Shown here: positions 1 to 6,870 of the stretch, piece by piece
Layout: every line of letters begins with the position of its first letter
Numbering within the stretch: the stretch's first letter is position 1
From: Pseudomonadales bacterium
Lineage (GTDB): Bacteria > Pseudomonadota > Gammaproteobacteria > Pseudomonadales > DC-out160
Assembly (NCBI GenBank): GCA_016765265.1
Contig: JAESQG010000375.1
Coordinates: 2,803 to 10,797, forward strand
DNA: 7,995 nt
Reading direction: 5' to 3'
The notes under the pieces: model-generated
The model's database searches: none
Told to the model about the DNA's origin: nothing
What the model saw: only the letters and a program-made list of their open reading frames with translations
Program-made: the position numbers and the translations under genes

Positions 1-3
1 AAA

Positions 4-786
4 ATGAGAAAGCTTTTTACTATGGCCGCGTTGAGTGTGTTTCTTGTAACTCTGTCTGGATGTAGTGAGTTTACGATTCTTTCTTTTAAAAATAATACGA
101 CGAATGCGGATACTGTTACGTTTGCTGATGCAAATCTTCAGCAGTGCTGGAATGATGCGGTTGCTACGGCTAAGGAAAATGTTTTACCGGCACCTCTTGG
201 CTTTTGGACTGTTGCGCAGATAACGAATCTTCTTTGCCATAATTATGGTATCACGGATGTTAGTGACATTAGCAATGCAAGTGGAGTGAATACTCTCGTT
301 TTAACTTCTAACTCGATCGGGTCTTTAGATTTGGGGTATATGCCGTTTCTTACTGGCCTTAGCGCATCAGGATCAGATCTAAGTACCACTGCGCCAGATG
401 TTGTTAATCTAAGTGGAGCAGAAGCAATCACAGATTTAAACCTTAGCATTAACTTCGGGATCGAAGAAATCGATCTATCTGCAAATTCAAGTTTGCGAGA
501 TGTGAATTTATCTACCACGAACATTACTGCGGCGAGCATTATCAACAAACCGGACCTTAATGTGGTGCAACTGGCTCTTACTCCGCTTGTGAGTCTAGAT
601 TTAAACGGAAATCCTTCACTTGAATTTGTAAATATAGGAGGAATTACAGGTTTGGATACTGATTCCACAGATGCCTTGAATACCTTAGATTCAACGATCT
701 CAGGCTTATGTGTTATTTACCTACCACCTTATGATAGTGATCCAGATTGTACTGCTGAGGACCTAGCAGAAGCTCCGGTCTTTTAA
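4..786 (+). CDS. Leucine-rich-repeat lipoprotein, hypothetical
   Basis: A 260-residue predicted outer-membrane lipoprotein. The N-terminus (M-R-K, then a hydrophobic run) ends in the lipobox L-S-G-C, with Cys20 as the lipidation site. Residue +2 is Ser, not Asp, so Lol sorting to the outer membrane is expected. Residues about 36-85 look like a capping region (F-A-D-A-N-L...). Residues about 95-215 show repeated L-x-x-L-x-L-S-x-N type units (for example LNLSIN, IDLSANSSL, LDLNGNPSL), the spacing of bacterial leucine-rich repeats of the internalin/BspA sort. Four further cysteines (48, 78, 236, 249) could form disulfides flanking the repeat block. The ATG lies three bases from the window edge, so its ribosome binding site and promoter are out of view. 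A strong terminator follows, so it is the last gene of its transcript. Function is unknown; surface binding or protein-protein interaction is an inference from the fold only. Confidence 0.8.
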   Translation: MRKLFTMAALSVFLVTLSGCSEFTILSFKNNTTNADTVTFADANLQQCWNDAVATAKENVLPAPLGFWTVAQITNLLCHNYGITDVSDISNASGVNTLVLTSNSIGSLDLGYMPFLTGLSASGSDLSTTAPDVVNLSGAEAITDLNLSINFGIEEIDLSANSSLRDVNLSTTNITAASIINKPDLNVVQLALTPLVSLDLNGNPSLEFVNIGGITGLDTDSTDALNTLDSTISGLCVIYLPPYDSDPDCTAEDLAEAPVF

Positions 787-812
787 TACCTACAAAACAA
801 CGACACATTGGT

Positions 813-847
813 TACAAAAAGGGCAGCTCATCGCTGCCCTTTTTGTA
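813..847 (+). terminator. Strong intrinsic terminator, likely bidirectional
   Basis: A perfect 15-bp inverted repeat (813-827 with 833-847) has a 5-nt loop. The GC core GGGCAGC/GCTGCCC is flanked by five A on the left and five T on the right. It sits 26 bp after the lipoprotein stop codon, and the A/T flanks would let it work in both directions. It separates the lipoprotein transcript from the metalloprotease gene. Confidence 0.92.
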
Positions 848-867
848 TGAATAGGAATCTTATTGTA

Positions 868-873
868 TATAAT
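868..873 (+). promoter_or_regulatory. Candidate -10 box for the metalloprotease gene
   Basis: A perfect TATAAT stands about 50 bp before the protease start codon and just after the terminator. The -35 region is poor: the best match, TTGTAT at 843-848 with a 19-bp spacer, overlaps the terminator arm. The promoter may therefore be weak or activator-dependent. Called from sequence match only. Confidence 0.4.
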
Positions 874-907
874 GTAGATTCGACTTGGATAAGAATAATA
901 ATAAAAT

Positions 908-915
908 AAAGAGGT
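908..915 (+). promoter_or_regulatory. Ribosome binding site supporting the GTG start of the metalloprotease
   Basis: AAAGAGGT ends 6 nt before the GTG at 922. No in-frame ATG follows before the signal peptide's basic K-K-K stretch, so the GTG start is well supported. Confidence 0.75.
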
Positions 916-921
916 ATCCTA

Positions 922-3606
922 GTGAAAAAAAAATATGGCCTTAGTATAGGCCTCCTCGCCTTCGTTTTGTTTCTGAGTAACTCATTCTCATCCACTACTT
1001 TTGCAGCAGATAACCTATTTTCTTTTCCAGGTTCTCCTACCTCAAAGAGCTTTAAAGTTCAAAAGTTAACATCCACAGTTAGTGAAATGCGCAACGTTGA
1101 TATTAATATAGGATTACTCTCAAGAGATATTCAGGAATTTCAATTAGAACTATTCGATGGTCAATCTTTTCTACTCAAGAGAACCCGTTTTAAAGTTAAC
1201 GTTGGCCGTAGCAATCTATGGCGAGGACAAATATTTAAGCAGCATTTAACTAGTGGTGGTGTTATTGATGAGCTAGTGGGAAGCGCTGTATTCATTATCA
1301 AAGGGAATCAGATTCGAGCTACTATCCACTACCAAAATGAGACCTATAAGTTAGAGCCAACAGAAAGTGGCCAACACATATTAAAAAAGGTGAATACCGC
1401 TGCTTTTCCGAAGGAGCACCCTGACGAAACTCCTAGCCCAACGGAACCCGACTTTTCCTCTTCAAACATAAAAACCACCGATAGCTACACCGACACATCT
1501 TCTATAACCACTGCTGCGGAGGTTGCTCTACCAGCAGATCACGCGGTAGCATCTCTCGAGATTGTTCGGATCTTAGTAGTCTACACTCCAGCCGCTGCGG
1601 GACTGACACTTGATATAGAGGGCGATATTGACCTGGCAATTGCCAATACCAATAGTAGCTATGCCAACAGCGGGATTGATGAAAGTGTTTCTTTGCAACT
1701 AGTCCATTCTTCGGAATTTAATTATGTTGAAGGGGCCGATATATTCGCTGATTTGCGAAATGCAGAAAGTGATCCCTATTTGCAGGGACTGCGGGATGAG
1801 TATCTGGCTGATGTCGTCATTTTGGTCACTGGAGTTTCTCAGTACTGTGGTCTGGCTTCTTCAATTTACGCGAGTACGGAAGAAGCTTTTGCAATAGTAT
1901 ATATGCCTTGCTTAGCGGAAGGCGTTTATTCACTTGCCCATGAGGTGGGGCATTTGCAGGGTGCGCGTCATAATATTGCTGCCGACTCCACAATCATACC
2001 TTTTTCTTACGGTCACGGGTACGTTGATCAAGCTAACGCTTTTCGAACCATCATGGCCTACCCTTGCATTAACGGAGAAGTAGATGAATGTCCTCGGATA
2101 CCATACTGGTCTAACTTTAACGTTTCCTATTTAGGTAATCCTACAGGTGTGGAAAACGTCAGTGATAATGCGAGGGTACTTGTTGAAACCTCCAATTACA
2201 TCGCACATTTGTGGGTCAACTATATCCCGTATCACCTGCTGTATTTGGTTGGGTTTGATTACCATGACATCGACCAGCCGCCGACACTCAGCAGTGTCTC
2301 AGGCCTCTTCCCGACAACGATAAGTGATGGTCAACCGATGGTAAGGTCAAGCTTCGGGGTTTTTGACACTAAAAATTTAGTGTTCGATGGCGCTGGTGAG
2401 ATAGCGCCCTTTCGAGAGGCGATTACCTTTGATATCCGTGATGAAGTGAATCGACTGGATATCGAAATGGAGTTAACGACTAATAATCTAGTGGGGACGG
2501 CAGGCGCACAGGGTTTTATCAATCTGAACTTTGACCAACCTATTGCACTGACCTTAGCTGAAACCGGATGGGTACAAATTGATGGATTAGATATTACACC
2601 TTTTGTCGACGACACTTTGGTGGAAATTATTGCCCGCTTGAATTTCACCGATACCACCCTGGAGATTCTGGTGAATGGTAGCAGTGTCCATCAACAAGCA
2701 TTATTGGAATATCCTTTACATAATATTGAGGTTGGGATTGAAGGTAGTGACCAGCATCAGATGGCTTTAGATAACTTTTTAGTGACCAGTAACGGTGTTG
2801 CACTTTCTGAATTAAATGCGGGGTTTCTACTGGATAATGCAGGGGCCTGGACTGACGGCCAAATTAGTTTCCTTGCAACATTTAAAAATGATGGCCCTAA
2901 TTTGGCGGAGAATCTCTCTGCGACTATCAATATTCCCGCAGAGCTCACCTTAGATTCTTTTAGTAGTGATGAGTTGGATTGTCTCTATGCGAGTTTTATT
3001 ATTACCTGTACCGCCATTAACTTAAGCGCTAATGATGAAGCCCAGGTGAGTATTGTCACTAGCACAGTGGATTCAAATAATAGATTTCCCTTTTCGCTTT
3101 CTGTTACCTCGGACTCAGAGGAAATGGATCTAGATAATAATAATAAAACGTTACTGCTGGGTGGCGATGGTGTGTTAGCTGACCTAGAGGTGGCCTTAAG
3201 CGGTAGTCCTAAAACCGTGGGTAGTCGTATTCATGTTACAGCAACCGTAACTAATAATGGATCAGACCCCGCGGATAATCTTGTTCTTACGATTCCAACA
3301 CCAAGCTCGGTCATCTATGAAGCCAATAATCAAACTGCATGTGCTAGTTTTACGGTTGATGCGGCGAGAGTCGTATGTGGTACAGGTCTGCTCCAATCTG
3401 GAGAAACATTCCAAGCAACCATAACCTATTATTCGCCATGGTTTTTAACCCGACCCCTGTTTAACGCCAGTGTGACCAGCGATACCTCTGACCCGGATCT
3501 TAGCAATAACAGCGCAAAGGGTCTTTTTGGAGGTTCGATGTCTTATCTTGTGATAGCGCTACTCTTATTTTTGGGTATAAATAGACGTGTTACTGGGTAT
3601 AAATAA
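922..3606 (+). CDS. Secreted multidomain metzincin (reprolysin-like) zinc metalloprotease with C-terminal sorting tail
   Basis: An 894-residue predicted secreted zinc endopeptidase. A Sec signal peptide (M-K-K-K, hydrophobic core, cleavage near F-A-A at about residue 30) leads into a probable pro-region (about 35-150) and a Pro/Ser/Thr-rich linker (about 155-205). The catalytic domain spans about 214-430. It carries the metzincin zinc motif HEVGHLQGARH at 340-350 (His340, His344, His350 as ligands, Glu341 as catalytic base) and a downstream Met-turn, I-M-A-Y at Met378. A tail P-Y-W-S-N then V-S-D-N-A-R is typical of bacterial M12B-like peptidases. Residues about 475-625 are beta-rich, possibly a lectin/LamG-like sandwich. 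Two DUF11-like repeats follow (about 632-747 and 753-867). The C-terminus has G-G-S (870-872), a hydrophobic segment and Arg-Arg, resembling GlyGly-CTERM tails processed by rhombosortase. Start is GTG. It stands alone between a terminator and a convergent gene. Substrate is unknown. Family assignment is firm; the middle-domain and tail assignments are inference. Confidence 0.88.
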   Translation: MKKKYGLSIGLLAFVLFLSNSFSSTTFAADNLFSFPGSPTSKSFKVQKLTSTVSEMRNVDINIGLLSRDIQEFQLELFDGQSFLLKRTRFKVNVGRSNLWRGQIFKQHLTSGGVIDELVGSAVFIIKGNQIRATIHYQNETYKLEPTESGQHILKKVNTAAFPKEHPDETPSPTEPDFSSSNIKTTDSYTDTSSITTAAEVALPADHAVASLEIVRILVVYTPAAAGLTLDIEGDIDLAIANTNSSYANSGIDESVSLQLVHSSEFNYVEGADIFADLRNAESDPYLQGLRDEYLADVVILVTGVSQYCGLASSIYASTEEAFAIVYMPCLAEGVYSLAHEVGHLQGARHNIAADSTIIPFSYGHGYVDQANAFRTIMAYPCINGEVDECPRIPYWSNFNVSYLGNPTGVENVSDNARVLVETSNYIAHLWVNYIPYHLLYLVGFDYHDIDQPPTLSSVSGLFPTTISDGQPMVRSSFGVFDTKNLVFDGAGEIAPFREAITFDIRDEVNRLDIEMELTTNNLVGTAGAQGFINLNFDQPIALTLAETGWVQIDGLDITPFVDDTLVEIIARLNFTDTTLEILVNGSSVHQQALLEYPLHNIEVGIEGSDQHQMALDNFLVTSNGVALSELNAGFLLDNAGAWTDGQISFLATFKNDGPNLAENLSATINIPAELTLDSFSSDELDCLYASFIITCTAINLSANDEAQVSIVTSTVDSNNRFPFSLSVTSDSEEMDLDNNNKTLLLGGDGVLADLEVALSGSPKTVGSRIHVTATVTNNGSDPADNLVLTIPTPSSVIYEANNQTACASFTVDAARVVCGTGLLQSGETFQATITYYSPWFLTRPLFNASVTSDTSDPDLSNNSAKGLFGGSMSYLVIALLLFLGINRRVTGYK
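3529..3603 (+). other. GlyGly-CTERM-like C-terminal sorting signal (part of the protease gene)
   Basis: Residues 870-894 of the protease comprise Gly-Gly-Ser-Met, about 14 hydrophobic residues, then Asn-Arg-Arg and a short polar end. This three-part layout is that of GlyGly-CTERM domains, which target secreted enzymes of Gammaproteobacteria to rhombosortase for cleavage and surface attachment. A plain C-terminal membrane anchor is the alternative. Confidence 0.6.
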
Positions 3607-3617
3607 CAAATAGACGG

Positions 3618-3998
3618 TTATTGATGGACTTCAAAATTCTTTGATAGATAAAGCATAATTTCTCGTAATTTAGGTTCATCCAATAACCCAAATGAAACGT
3701 GTGCATCAAGATAACCAATCAAAAAGCAAAGCGAAATATAGATAGGCTGGCCGGTCTTAGCACTGTGTAAATGCGCGGCTAGATTTTCTAGCACGTATTC
3801 TGCTGCGGGCTTAATCTTTGGAGAGTCGTCGTCTATGCCCCGATTCTTCGCGGCGATGGATATCGAATAACTGACGAGGGCCAGGCGCTCATCTTCATCA
3901 GGGGTAGGATGGTCTATATTAAATAACTCAATGGCTTTTTCTAAGGCCTCATAGGCCTCTGCTGCCCAGAGTTTGGTTTTCTTTGGTGTTTTCTTCAT
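3618..3998 (-). CDS. Hypothetical protein, 126 residues, mostly helical
   Basis: I do not recognise this family. The protein is soluble-looking, with no signal peptide or clear membrane segment. It opens with a basic stretch (K-K-T-P-K-K-T-K), followed by what look like amphipathic helices rich in Ala, Glu and Leu (around residues 11-25, 38-55 and 63-80). The C-terminal part, with S-L-C-F-L-I-G-Y-L-D-A-H, is more hydrophobic and could form a buried helix. The ATG at 3998 is preceded by only a weak purine-rich site (TAGG, 4 nt before it). It converges on the metalloprotease with stop codons 11 bp apart, and is divergent from the cyclotransferase gene across a spacer with a palindrome. Coding is supported by intact length, protein-like composition and lack of any competing frame. 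No function is proposed. Confidence 0.7.
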   Translation of the reverse strand: MKKTPKKTKLWAAEAYEALEKAIELFNIDHPTPDEDERLALVSYSISIAAKNRGIDDDSPKIKPAAEYVLENLAAHLHSAKTGQPIYISLCFLIGYLDAHVSFGLLDEPKLREIMLYLSKNFEVHQ

Positions 3999-4031
3999 AG
4001 TGCCTATATCTTACGAAAAGGGTCAAAAAAT

Positions 4032-4063
4032 GGGTTATTATTGACTCAGATAAATAATAACCC
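4032..4063. repeat. 11-bp perfect inverted repeat in the divergent spacer, possible operator
   Basis: GGGTTATTATT (4032-4042) is exactly complementary to AATAATAACCC (4053-4063), with a 10-nt centre. It lies 34 bp upstream of the minus-strand gene and about 83 bp upstream of the cyclotransferase gene. There is no T-run after either arm and the stem is AT-rich, so a terminator is unlikely. An operator for a dimeric regulator, or a hairpin in the leader of the minus-strand gene, fits better. A TTGACT -35-like box (4041-4046) overlaps it. Confidence 0.6.
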
Positions 4064-4070
4064 GAATAAA
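4041..4070 (+). promoter_or_regulatory. Candidate promoter for the cyclotransferase gene overlapping the palindrome
   Basis: TTGACT (4041-4046, five of six matches to the -35 consensus) is followed 18 bp later by AATAAA (4065-4070, four of six to the -10). It starts in the left arm of the inverted repeat, so a protein bound to the palindrome would block it. The -10 match is modest, so this is tentative. Confidence 0.3.
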
Positions 4071-4145
4071 CGCAGTAGGTGCAAAACACTGAATGCGGAA
4101 AACGGACCTTAGCATAGATAAACGTGGGTAAGACACCCCCGATTT

Positions 4146-4742
4146 ATGTACTCACCGAATTACTATCTCTGTCATTTATATAATATGTCGTTCAATACTA
4201 TTTCGAAAAACCAGGACATGGACCATTTTAATGATCAGGACACTTTATGGTTATTTGGTTATGGTTCTTTAATTTATAAGGCTGATTTCCCTTATCTAGA
4301 AAAACGTCCGGCTTCCATCAAAAATTGGGCAAGGCGGTTTTGGCAAGGTTCACACGATCACCGAGGTACTCCTGAAAATCCAGGGCGAGTAGTCACGCTG
4401 ATTCAAGAATCCGAGATGATTTGTCATGGTATGGCATATCGCATTACGCCAGATGAATTACGTCACTTGGATTATCGAGAGAAAAATGGCTATCTCCGCT
4501 GTGTAACCGAGATAGCATTTGAAGGCGGCGATTCATTAGAAGGACTTATTTATATTGCCGATCACGACAATGCTGCTTTCTTGGGGGAATTGCCAGAAGA
4601 AGCTATAGCACGTCAAATTTCTCGCGCTAGTGGCCCCAGTGGTTCAAACACAGATTATGTAATTGAACTGGCCAATGCTTTGAGGTCCATGAATAAAATA
4701 GATGATCATGTTTTTCTAATTGAAAAATATCTACTGGAATAA
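4146..4742 (+). CDS. chaC: ChaC-type gamma-glutamylcyclotransferase
   Basis: Predicted glutathione-specific gamma-glutamylcyclotransferase, which cleaves glutathione to 5-oxoproline and cysteinylglycine in the cytoplasm. The domain begins with W-L-F-G-Y-G-S-L-I at about residues 35-43, the glycine-rich substrate loop of the family. The ChaC region R-R-F-W-Q-G-S-x-D-x-R-G-T-P-x-x-P-G-R (63-81) follows, then L-D-Y-R-E-K-N-G-Y, where Glu112 is the expected catalytic acid/base. The C-terminal A-x-G-P-S-G-x-N-x-D-Y-V segment is also characteristic. The start is uncertain: the ATGs at 4146, 4185 and 4218 are all in frame, none with a good ribosome binding site. The domain needs only the part after 4218, which would give 174 residues, close to typical bacterial ChaC. 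The first 24 residues carry no recognisable motif. It stands alone; no cation-transport partner such as ChaA or ChaB is nearby. Confidence 0.88.
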   Translation: MYSPNYYLCHLYNMSFNTISKNQDMDHFNDQDTLWLFGYGSLIYKADFPYLEKRPASIKNWARRFWQGSHDHRGTPENPGRVVTLIQESEMICHGMAYRITPDELRHLDYREKNGYLRCVTEIAFEGGDSLEGLIYIADHDNAAFLGELPEEAIARQISRASGPSGSNTDYVIELANALRSMNKIDDHVFLIEKYLLE

Positions 4743-4821
4743 TTAACATTTTCCGAAAAAGCGACAAGACAAGACCCAGAATATTATAAAAAATACGGAC
4801 TCGGTTTTGACAGAGTTTTCC

Positions 4822-4850
4822 TTGTAATGCCTATATGCCAATTGTATGAT
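4822..4850 (+). promoter_or_regulatory. Candidate sigma-70 promoter for the synthetase-P450 unit
   Basis: TTGTAA (4822-4827, four of six) and TATGAT (4845-4850, five of six) are separated by 17 bp. This predicts transcription from about 4857 and an untranslated leader of about 155 nt. A second -35-like box, perfect TTGACA at 4807-4812, has only TATATG at a 19-bp spacing as a partner. Match-based only. Confidence 0.4.
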
Positions 4851-4978
4851 TTACGCGTATCGGTGCGCCAAGCTTGCCTTAGGCGTTCCATAACGGACTC
4901 AAATTTCTTTAGACTCTCAACCACCCTTAATTCACATAAGAAATGTTAGCACCTATTGTGTGTAGTGGGAGAGGTGGC

Positions 4979-4996
4979 ATGAACTGCATGGAATAG
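4979..4996 (+). other. Five-codon upstream leader frame (M-N-C-M-E)
   Basis: ATG at 4979 follows a good purine-rich site (GAGAGG, 4969-4974, 4-nt gap). The frame ends at TAG inside the first hexamer repeat, 17 nt before the synthetase ATG, in a different frame. It could be a translated leader feeding ribosomes to the synthetase start, or chance. Confidence 0.3.
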
Positions 4997-5013
4997 GAAT
5001 AGGAATAGGAATT
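4990..5013 (+). repeat. GGAATA hexamer tandem repeat forming the synthetase ribosome binding region
   Basis: Three perfect GGAATA units plus a near-complete fourth (GGAATT) end directly at the ATG at 5014. Each unit carries an AGGA-like core. The copy at 5007-5010 lies 3 nt from the ATG and the one at 5001-5004 lies 9 nt away, so the better-placed site is the third unit. Unit gain or loss would change ribosome-site number without shifting a reading frame. Confidence 0.85.
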
Positions 5014-6828
5014 ATGGAAAAGACTATCTCGGGAATGGATTTATTTAGGCAGCGCAAGTATTTGTTAAACAGTGTGGGCAGCCTTTGTCGATTCGCTTTT
5101 CTCAAAGCCACTAAATTGAAAAAGAATACGCCGCCTTTATCGGCTCTGGTAGAACTCAATGCTGAGAGACAGCCCGATCACAGAGCTCTGTTCTATCAAG
5201 ACCAATCCCTTACTTATAAAGAGCTAAATGATTATTGCAATCAAGTTGCCCACTATTTATTATCTAAAAACGTAAAGCAGAGAGATGTTGTTATTCTCTT
5301 TATGGAAAACCGTATCGAGTTTTTAATTATGCTCATTGCTCTAAGTAAAATTGGGGCAGTGGTAGGACTAATTAATACCTCTTTGGTTGGTAATGGTTTG
5401 AAGCATTGTATAGACCTCGTTAAGCCCACGGCACTTATTATAGGAGAGGAGCTGTGTGATCAATATGAAGCAATTGTTGACGCGAATAATGCCGATACCA
5501 TGGACCGAACTGTTTTCTACATGCCTGATTCAGCCTCATATACTACCGTGGCGGGTGAGCGCGAGGGTTTTATTAACCTTAGCCAGGAAGCTCAAAATTT
5601 CTCTAAAGAGAACTTAAATATTGAAGTCGATATTGATGATTCGGCCTGGTATATCTATACCTCTGGTACCACGGGATTGCCGAAAGCAACGGTTCAGACC
5701 TATGCTAAAACCGCCACTGCCTCTTATCTTGCTGCCTTGATTAATCCCGTAACGCGGGACGACACCGTGTACTGCACTTTACCGCTCTACCACGGCGCGG
5801 CGCTGCTAAGTTGGTTTTCGACATTAATCGGTGGGGGTACTTTTGCCTTACGCAGAAAATTCAGTGCTAGTGAGTTCTGGGATGATATAGAGCAATACCA
5901 GGCTACCATCTTTAGCTATGTGGGTGAGCTTTGCCGGTATCTTCTTAATAGTGAGTCTCCTAAAAGTGAGAATAACACCTTGAGAGCCATTGTGGGGAAT
6001 GGTCTCAGACCAGACCTTTGGCTTGAGTTTAAGGAGCGATTTCAGATCGACGAAGTCAGGGAGTTGTACGGGGCGAGTGAGTCAAACATTGCCTCATTGA
6101 ATTTATTCAATATGGATAAAACAACGGGCCTTCTTTTTGGGCCTTACGCCATCGTTAAATACGATGAAGAGACGGAAGAGCCGATCCTCGATAATAATGG
6201 GCATGTATCCCGAGTAGAGCCAGGCAACGGTGGATTGTTGTTGGGTAGGTTAACCAAGTTGGTGCCCTTCACTGGTTATACTGATAAAAGTAAAAACAAG
6301 GGCAAGTTAATCCACAATGCTTTGAAGGAGGGCGATAGTTGGTTTAATACCGGCGATATCGTTAGAGAGATAGGTTGTAGACACATGCAGTTTCTCGATC
6401 GTTCAGGTGATACTTTTCGCTGGAAGGGTGAAAATGTATCAACAAGTGAGGTTGAAACCGTGGTTAATCACTTTCCTGGAGTGGAAGAGTCCGTTGTTTA
6501 CGGAGTAGAAGTGCCTCACGCTACGGGTCGAGCAGGTATGGTGGCCATAAAGCTCGAGAAAACAGATGAAGACATAGATGGTAAAGCATTTTACGAATAT
6601 CTGGCTGGCCAGCTGCCCAATTATGCCATGCCATTATTTGTGCGAGTTAATGAAACTTTAGAGCGTACGGGTACTTTTAAGTATAAAAAATTCAATTTAA
6701 AACAAGAAGGTTACGAACCTGAGAAGGTGAAGAGTGCTATCCGGGTAGCCTTACATAGCGAAAAATGCTATACCACGCTAGACTCTTCGCTTATAGGCGA
6801 AATCAAAGACAATAAAATCAAGCTCTAA
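5014..6828 (+). CDS. FATP-type long/very-long-chain acyl-CoA synthetase (AMP-forming)
   Basis: A 604-residue adenylate-forming enzyme, predicted to activate a fatty or other hydrophobic acid with ATP and CoA to its acyl-CoA. Core motifs are intact. The phosphate loop Y-I-Y-T-S-G-T-T-G-L-P-K is at 213-224. The second motif, L-Y-G-A-S-E, is at 351-356. N-T-G-D (445-448) supplies the ribose-binding Asp448. The hinge F-L-D-R-S-G-D-T-F-R-W-K-G-E-N-V is at 460-475. The C-terminal G-T-F-K-Y-K-K (553-559) carries the likely catalytic lysine. The segment Y-V-G-E-L-C-R-Y-L-L-N and the hinge form place it in the FATP/SLC27-like branch rather than classic FadD; length is normal for that branch. The ATG at 5014 is chosen because the hexamer tract places AGGA sites before it; an in-frame ATG exists at 5035. 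It is followed 42 bp later by a P450 gene, so the two are probably co-transcribed. Exact substrate cannot be read from sequence. Confidence 0.9.
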   Translation: MEKTISGMDLFRQRKYLLNSVGSLCRFAFLKATKLKKNTPPLSALVELNAERQPDHRALFYQDQSLTYKELNDYCNQVAHYLLSKNVKQRDVVILFMENRIEFLIMLIALSKIGAVVGLINTSLVGNGLKHCIDLVKPTALIIGEELCDQYEAIVDANNADTMDRTVFYMPDSASYTTVAGEREGFINLSQEAQNFSKENLNIEVDIDDSAWYIYTSGTTGLPKATVQTYAKTATASYLAALINPVTRDDTVYCTLPLYHGAALLSWFSTLIGGGTFALRRKFSASEFWDDIEQYQATIFSYVGELCRYLLNSESPKSENNTLRAIVGNGLRPDLWLEFKERFQIDEVRELYGASESNIASLNLFNMDKTTGLLFGPYAIVKYDEETEEPILDNNGHVSRVEPGNGGLLLGRLTKLVPFTGYTDKSKNKGKLIHNALKEGDSWFNTGDIVREIGCRHMQFLDRSGDTFRWKGENVSTSEVETVVNHFPGVEESVVYGVEVPHATGRAGMVAIKLEKTDEDIDGKAFYEYLAGQLPNYAMPLFVRVNETLERTGTFKYKKFNLKQEGYEPEKVKSAIRVALHSEKCYTTLDSSLIGEIKDNKIKL

Positions 6829-6856
6829 TCTTGGTGAAGAAGCAAATAATAGAACC

Positions 6857-6862
6857 AGAGGG
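6857..6862 (+). promoter_or_regulatory. Ribosome binding site deciding the P450 start
   Basis: AGAGGG lies 8 nt before the ATG at 6871, but only 2 nt before the in-frame GTG at 6865. This favours the ATG and gives a protein beginning M-S-A-V. Confidence 0.7.
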
Positions 6863-6870
6863 CAGTGACT

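Larger units (their letters stand above)
4743..5013. other. 271-bp intergenic region upstream of the acyl-CoA synthetase
   Basis: No gene longer than a few codons is visible. No convincing terminator follows the cyclotransferase gene. The region holds promoter-like boxes around 4807-4850, an 8-bp direct repeat ACGGACTC (4795-4802 and 4893-4900), a short palindrome CAAGCTTG (4869-4876), a five-codon leader frame (4979-4996) and a hexamer repeat (4990-5013). Confidence 0.6.

Noticed and set aside
243..668. Open frame of 141 codons on the minus strand inside the lipoprotein gene
   Set aside because: Antisense to a well-supported lipoprotein with lipobox and LRR pattern; its translation has no recognisable domain.
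2331..2948. Two minus-strand frames (2331-2657 and 2757-2948) inside the protease gene
   Set aside because: Antisense to the intact 894-codon protease frame; no domains or start signals.
4861..4900. Possible integron attC-like or recombination site (TTAGGCGTT, CAAGCTTG, CGCC/GGCG)
   Set aside because: No paired core sites with the right orientation and no integrase or gene cassettes nearby; the inverted matches are only 4-8 bp.
4990..5013. CRISPR-like or phase-variation (on/off) repeat
   Set aside because: Units are 6 bp with no spacers, and a hexamer cannot shift a reading frame, so neither reading fits.
4953..5159. Minus-strand frame of 68 codons across the synthetase start
   Set aside because: Its repeated I-P-I-P segment is just the hexamer repeat read backwards, and the rest is antisense to the synthetase N-terminus.
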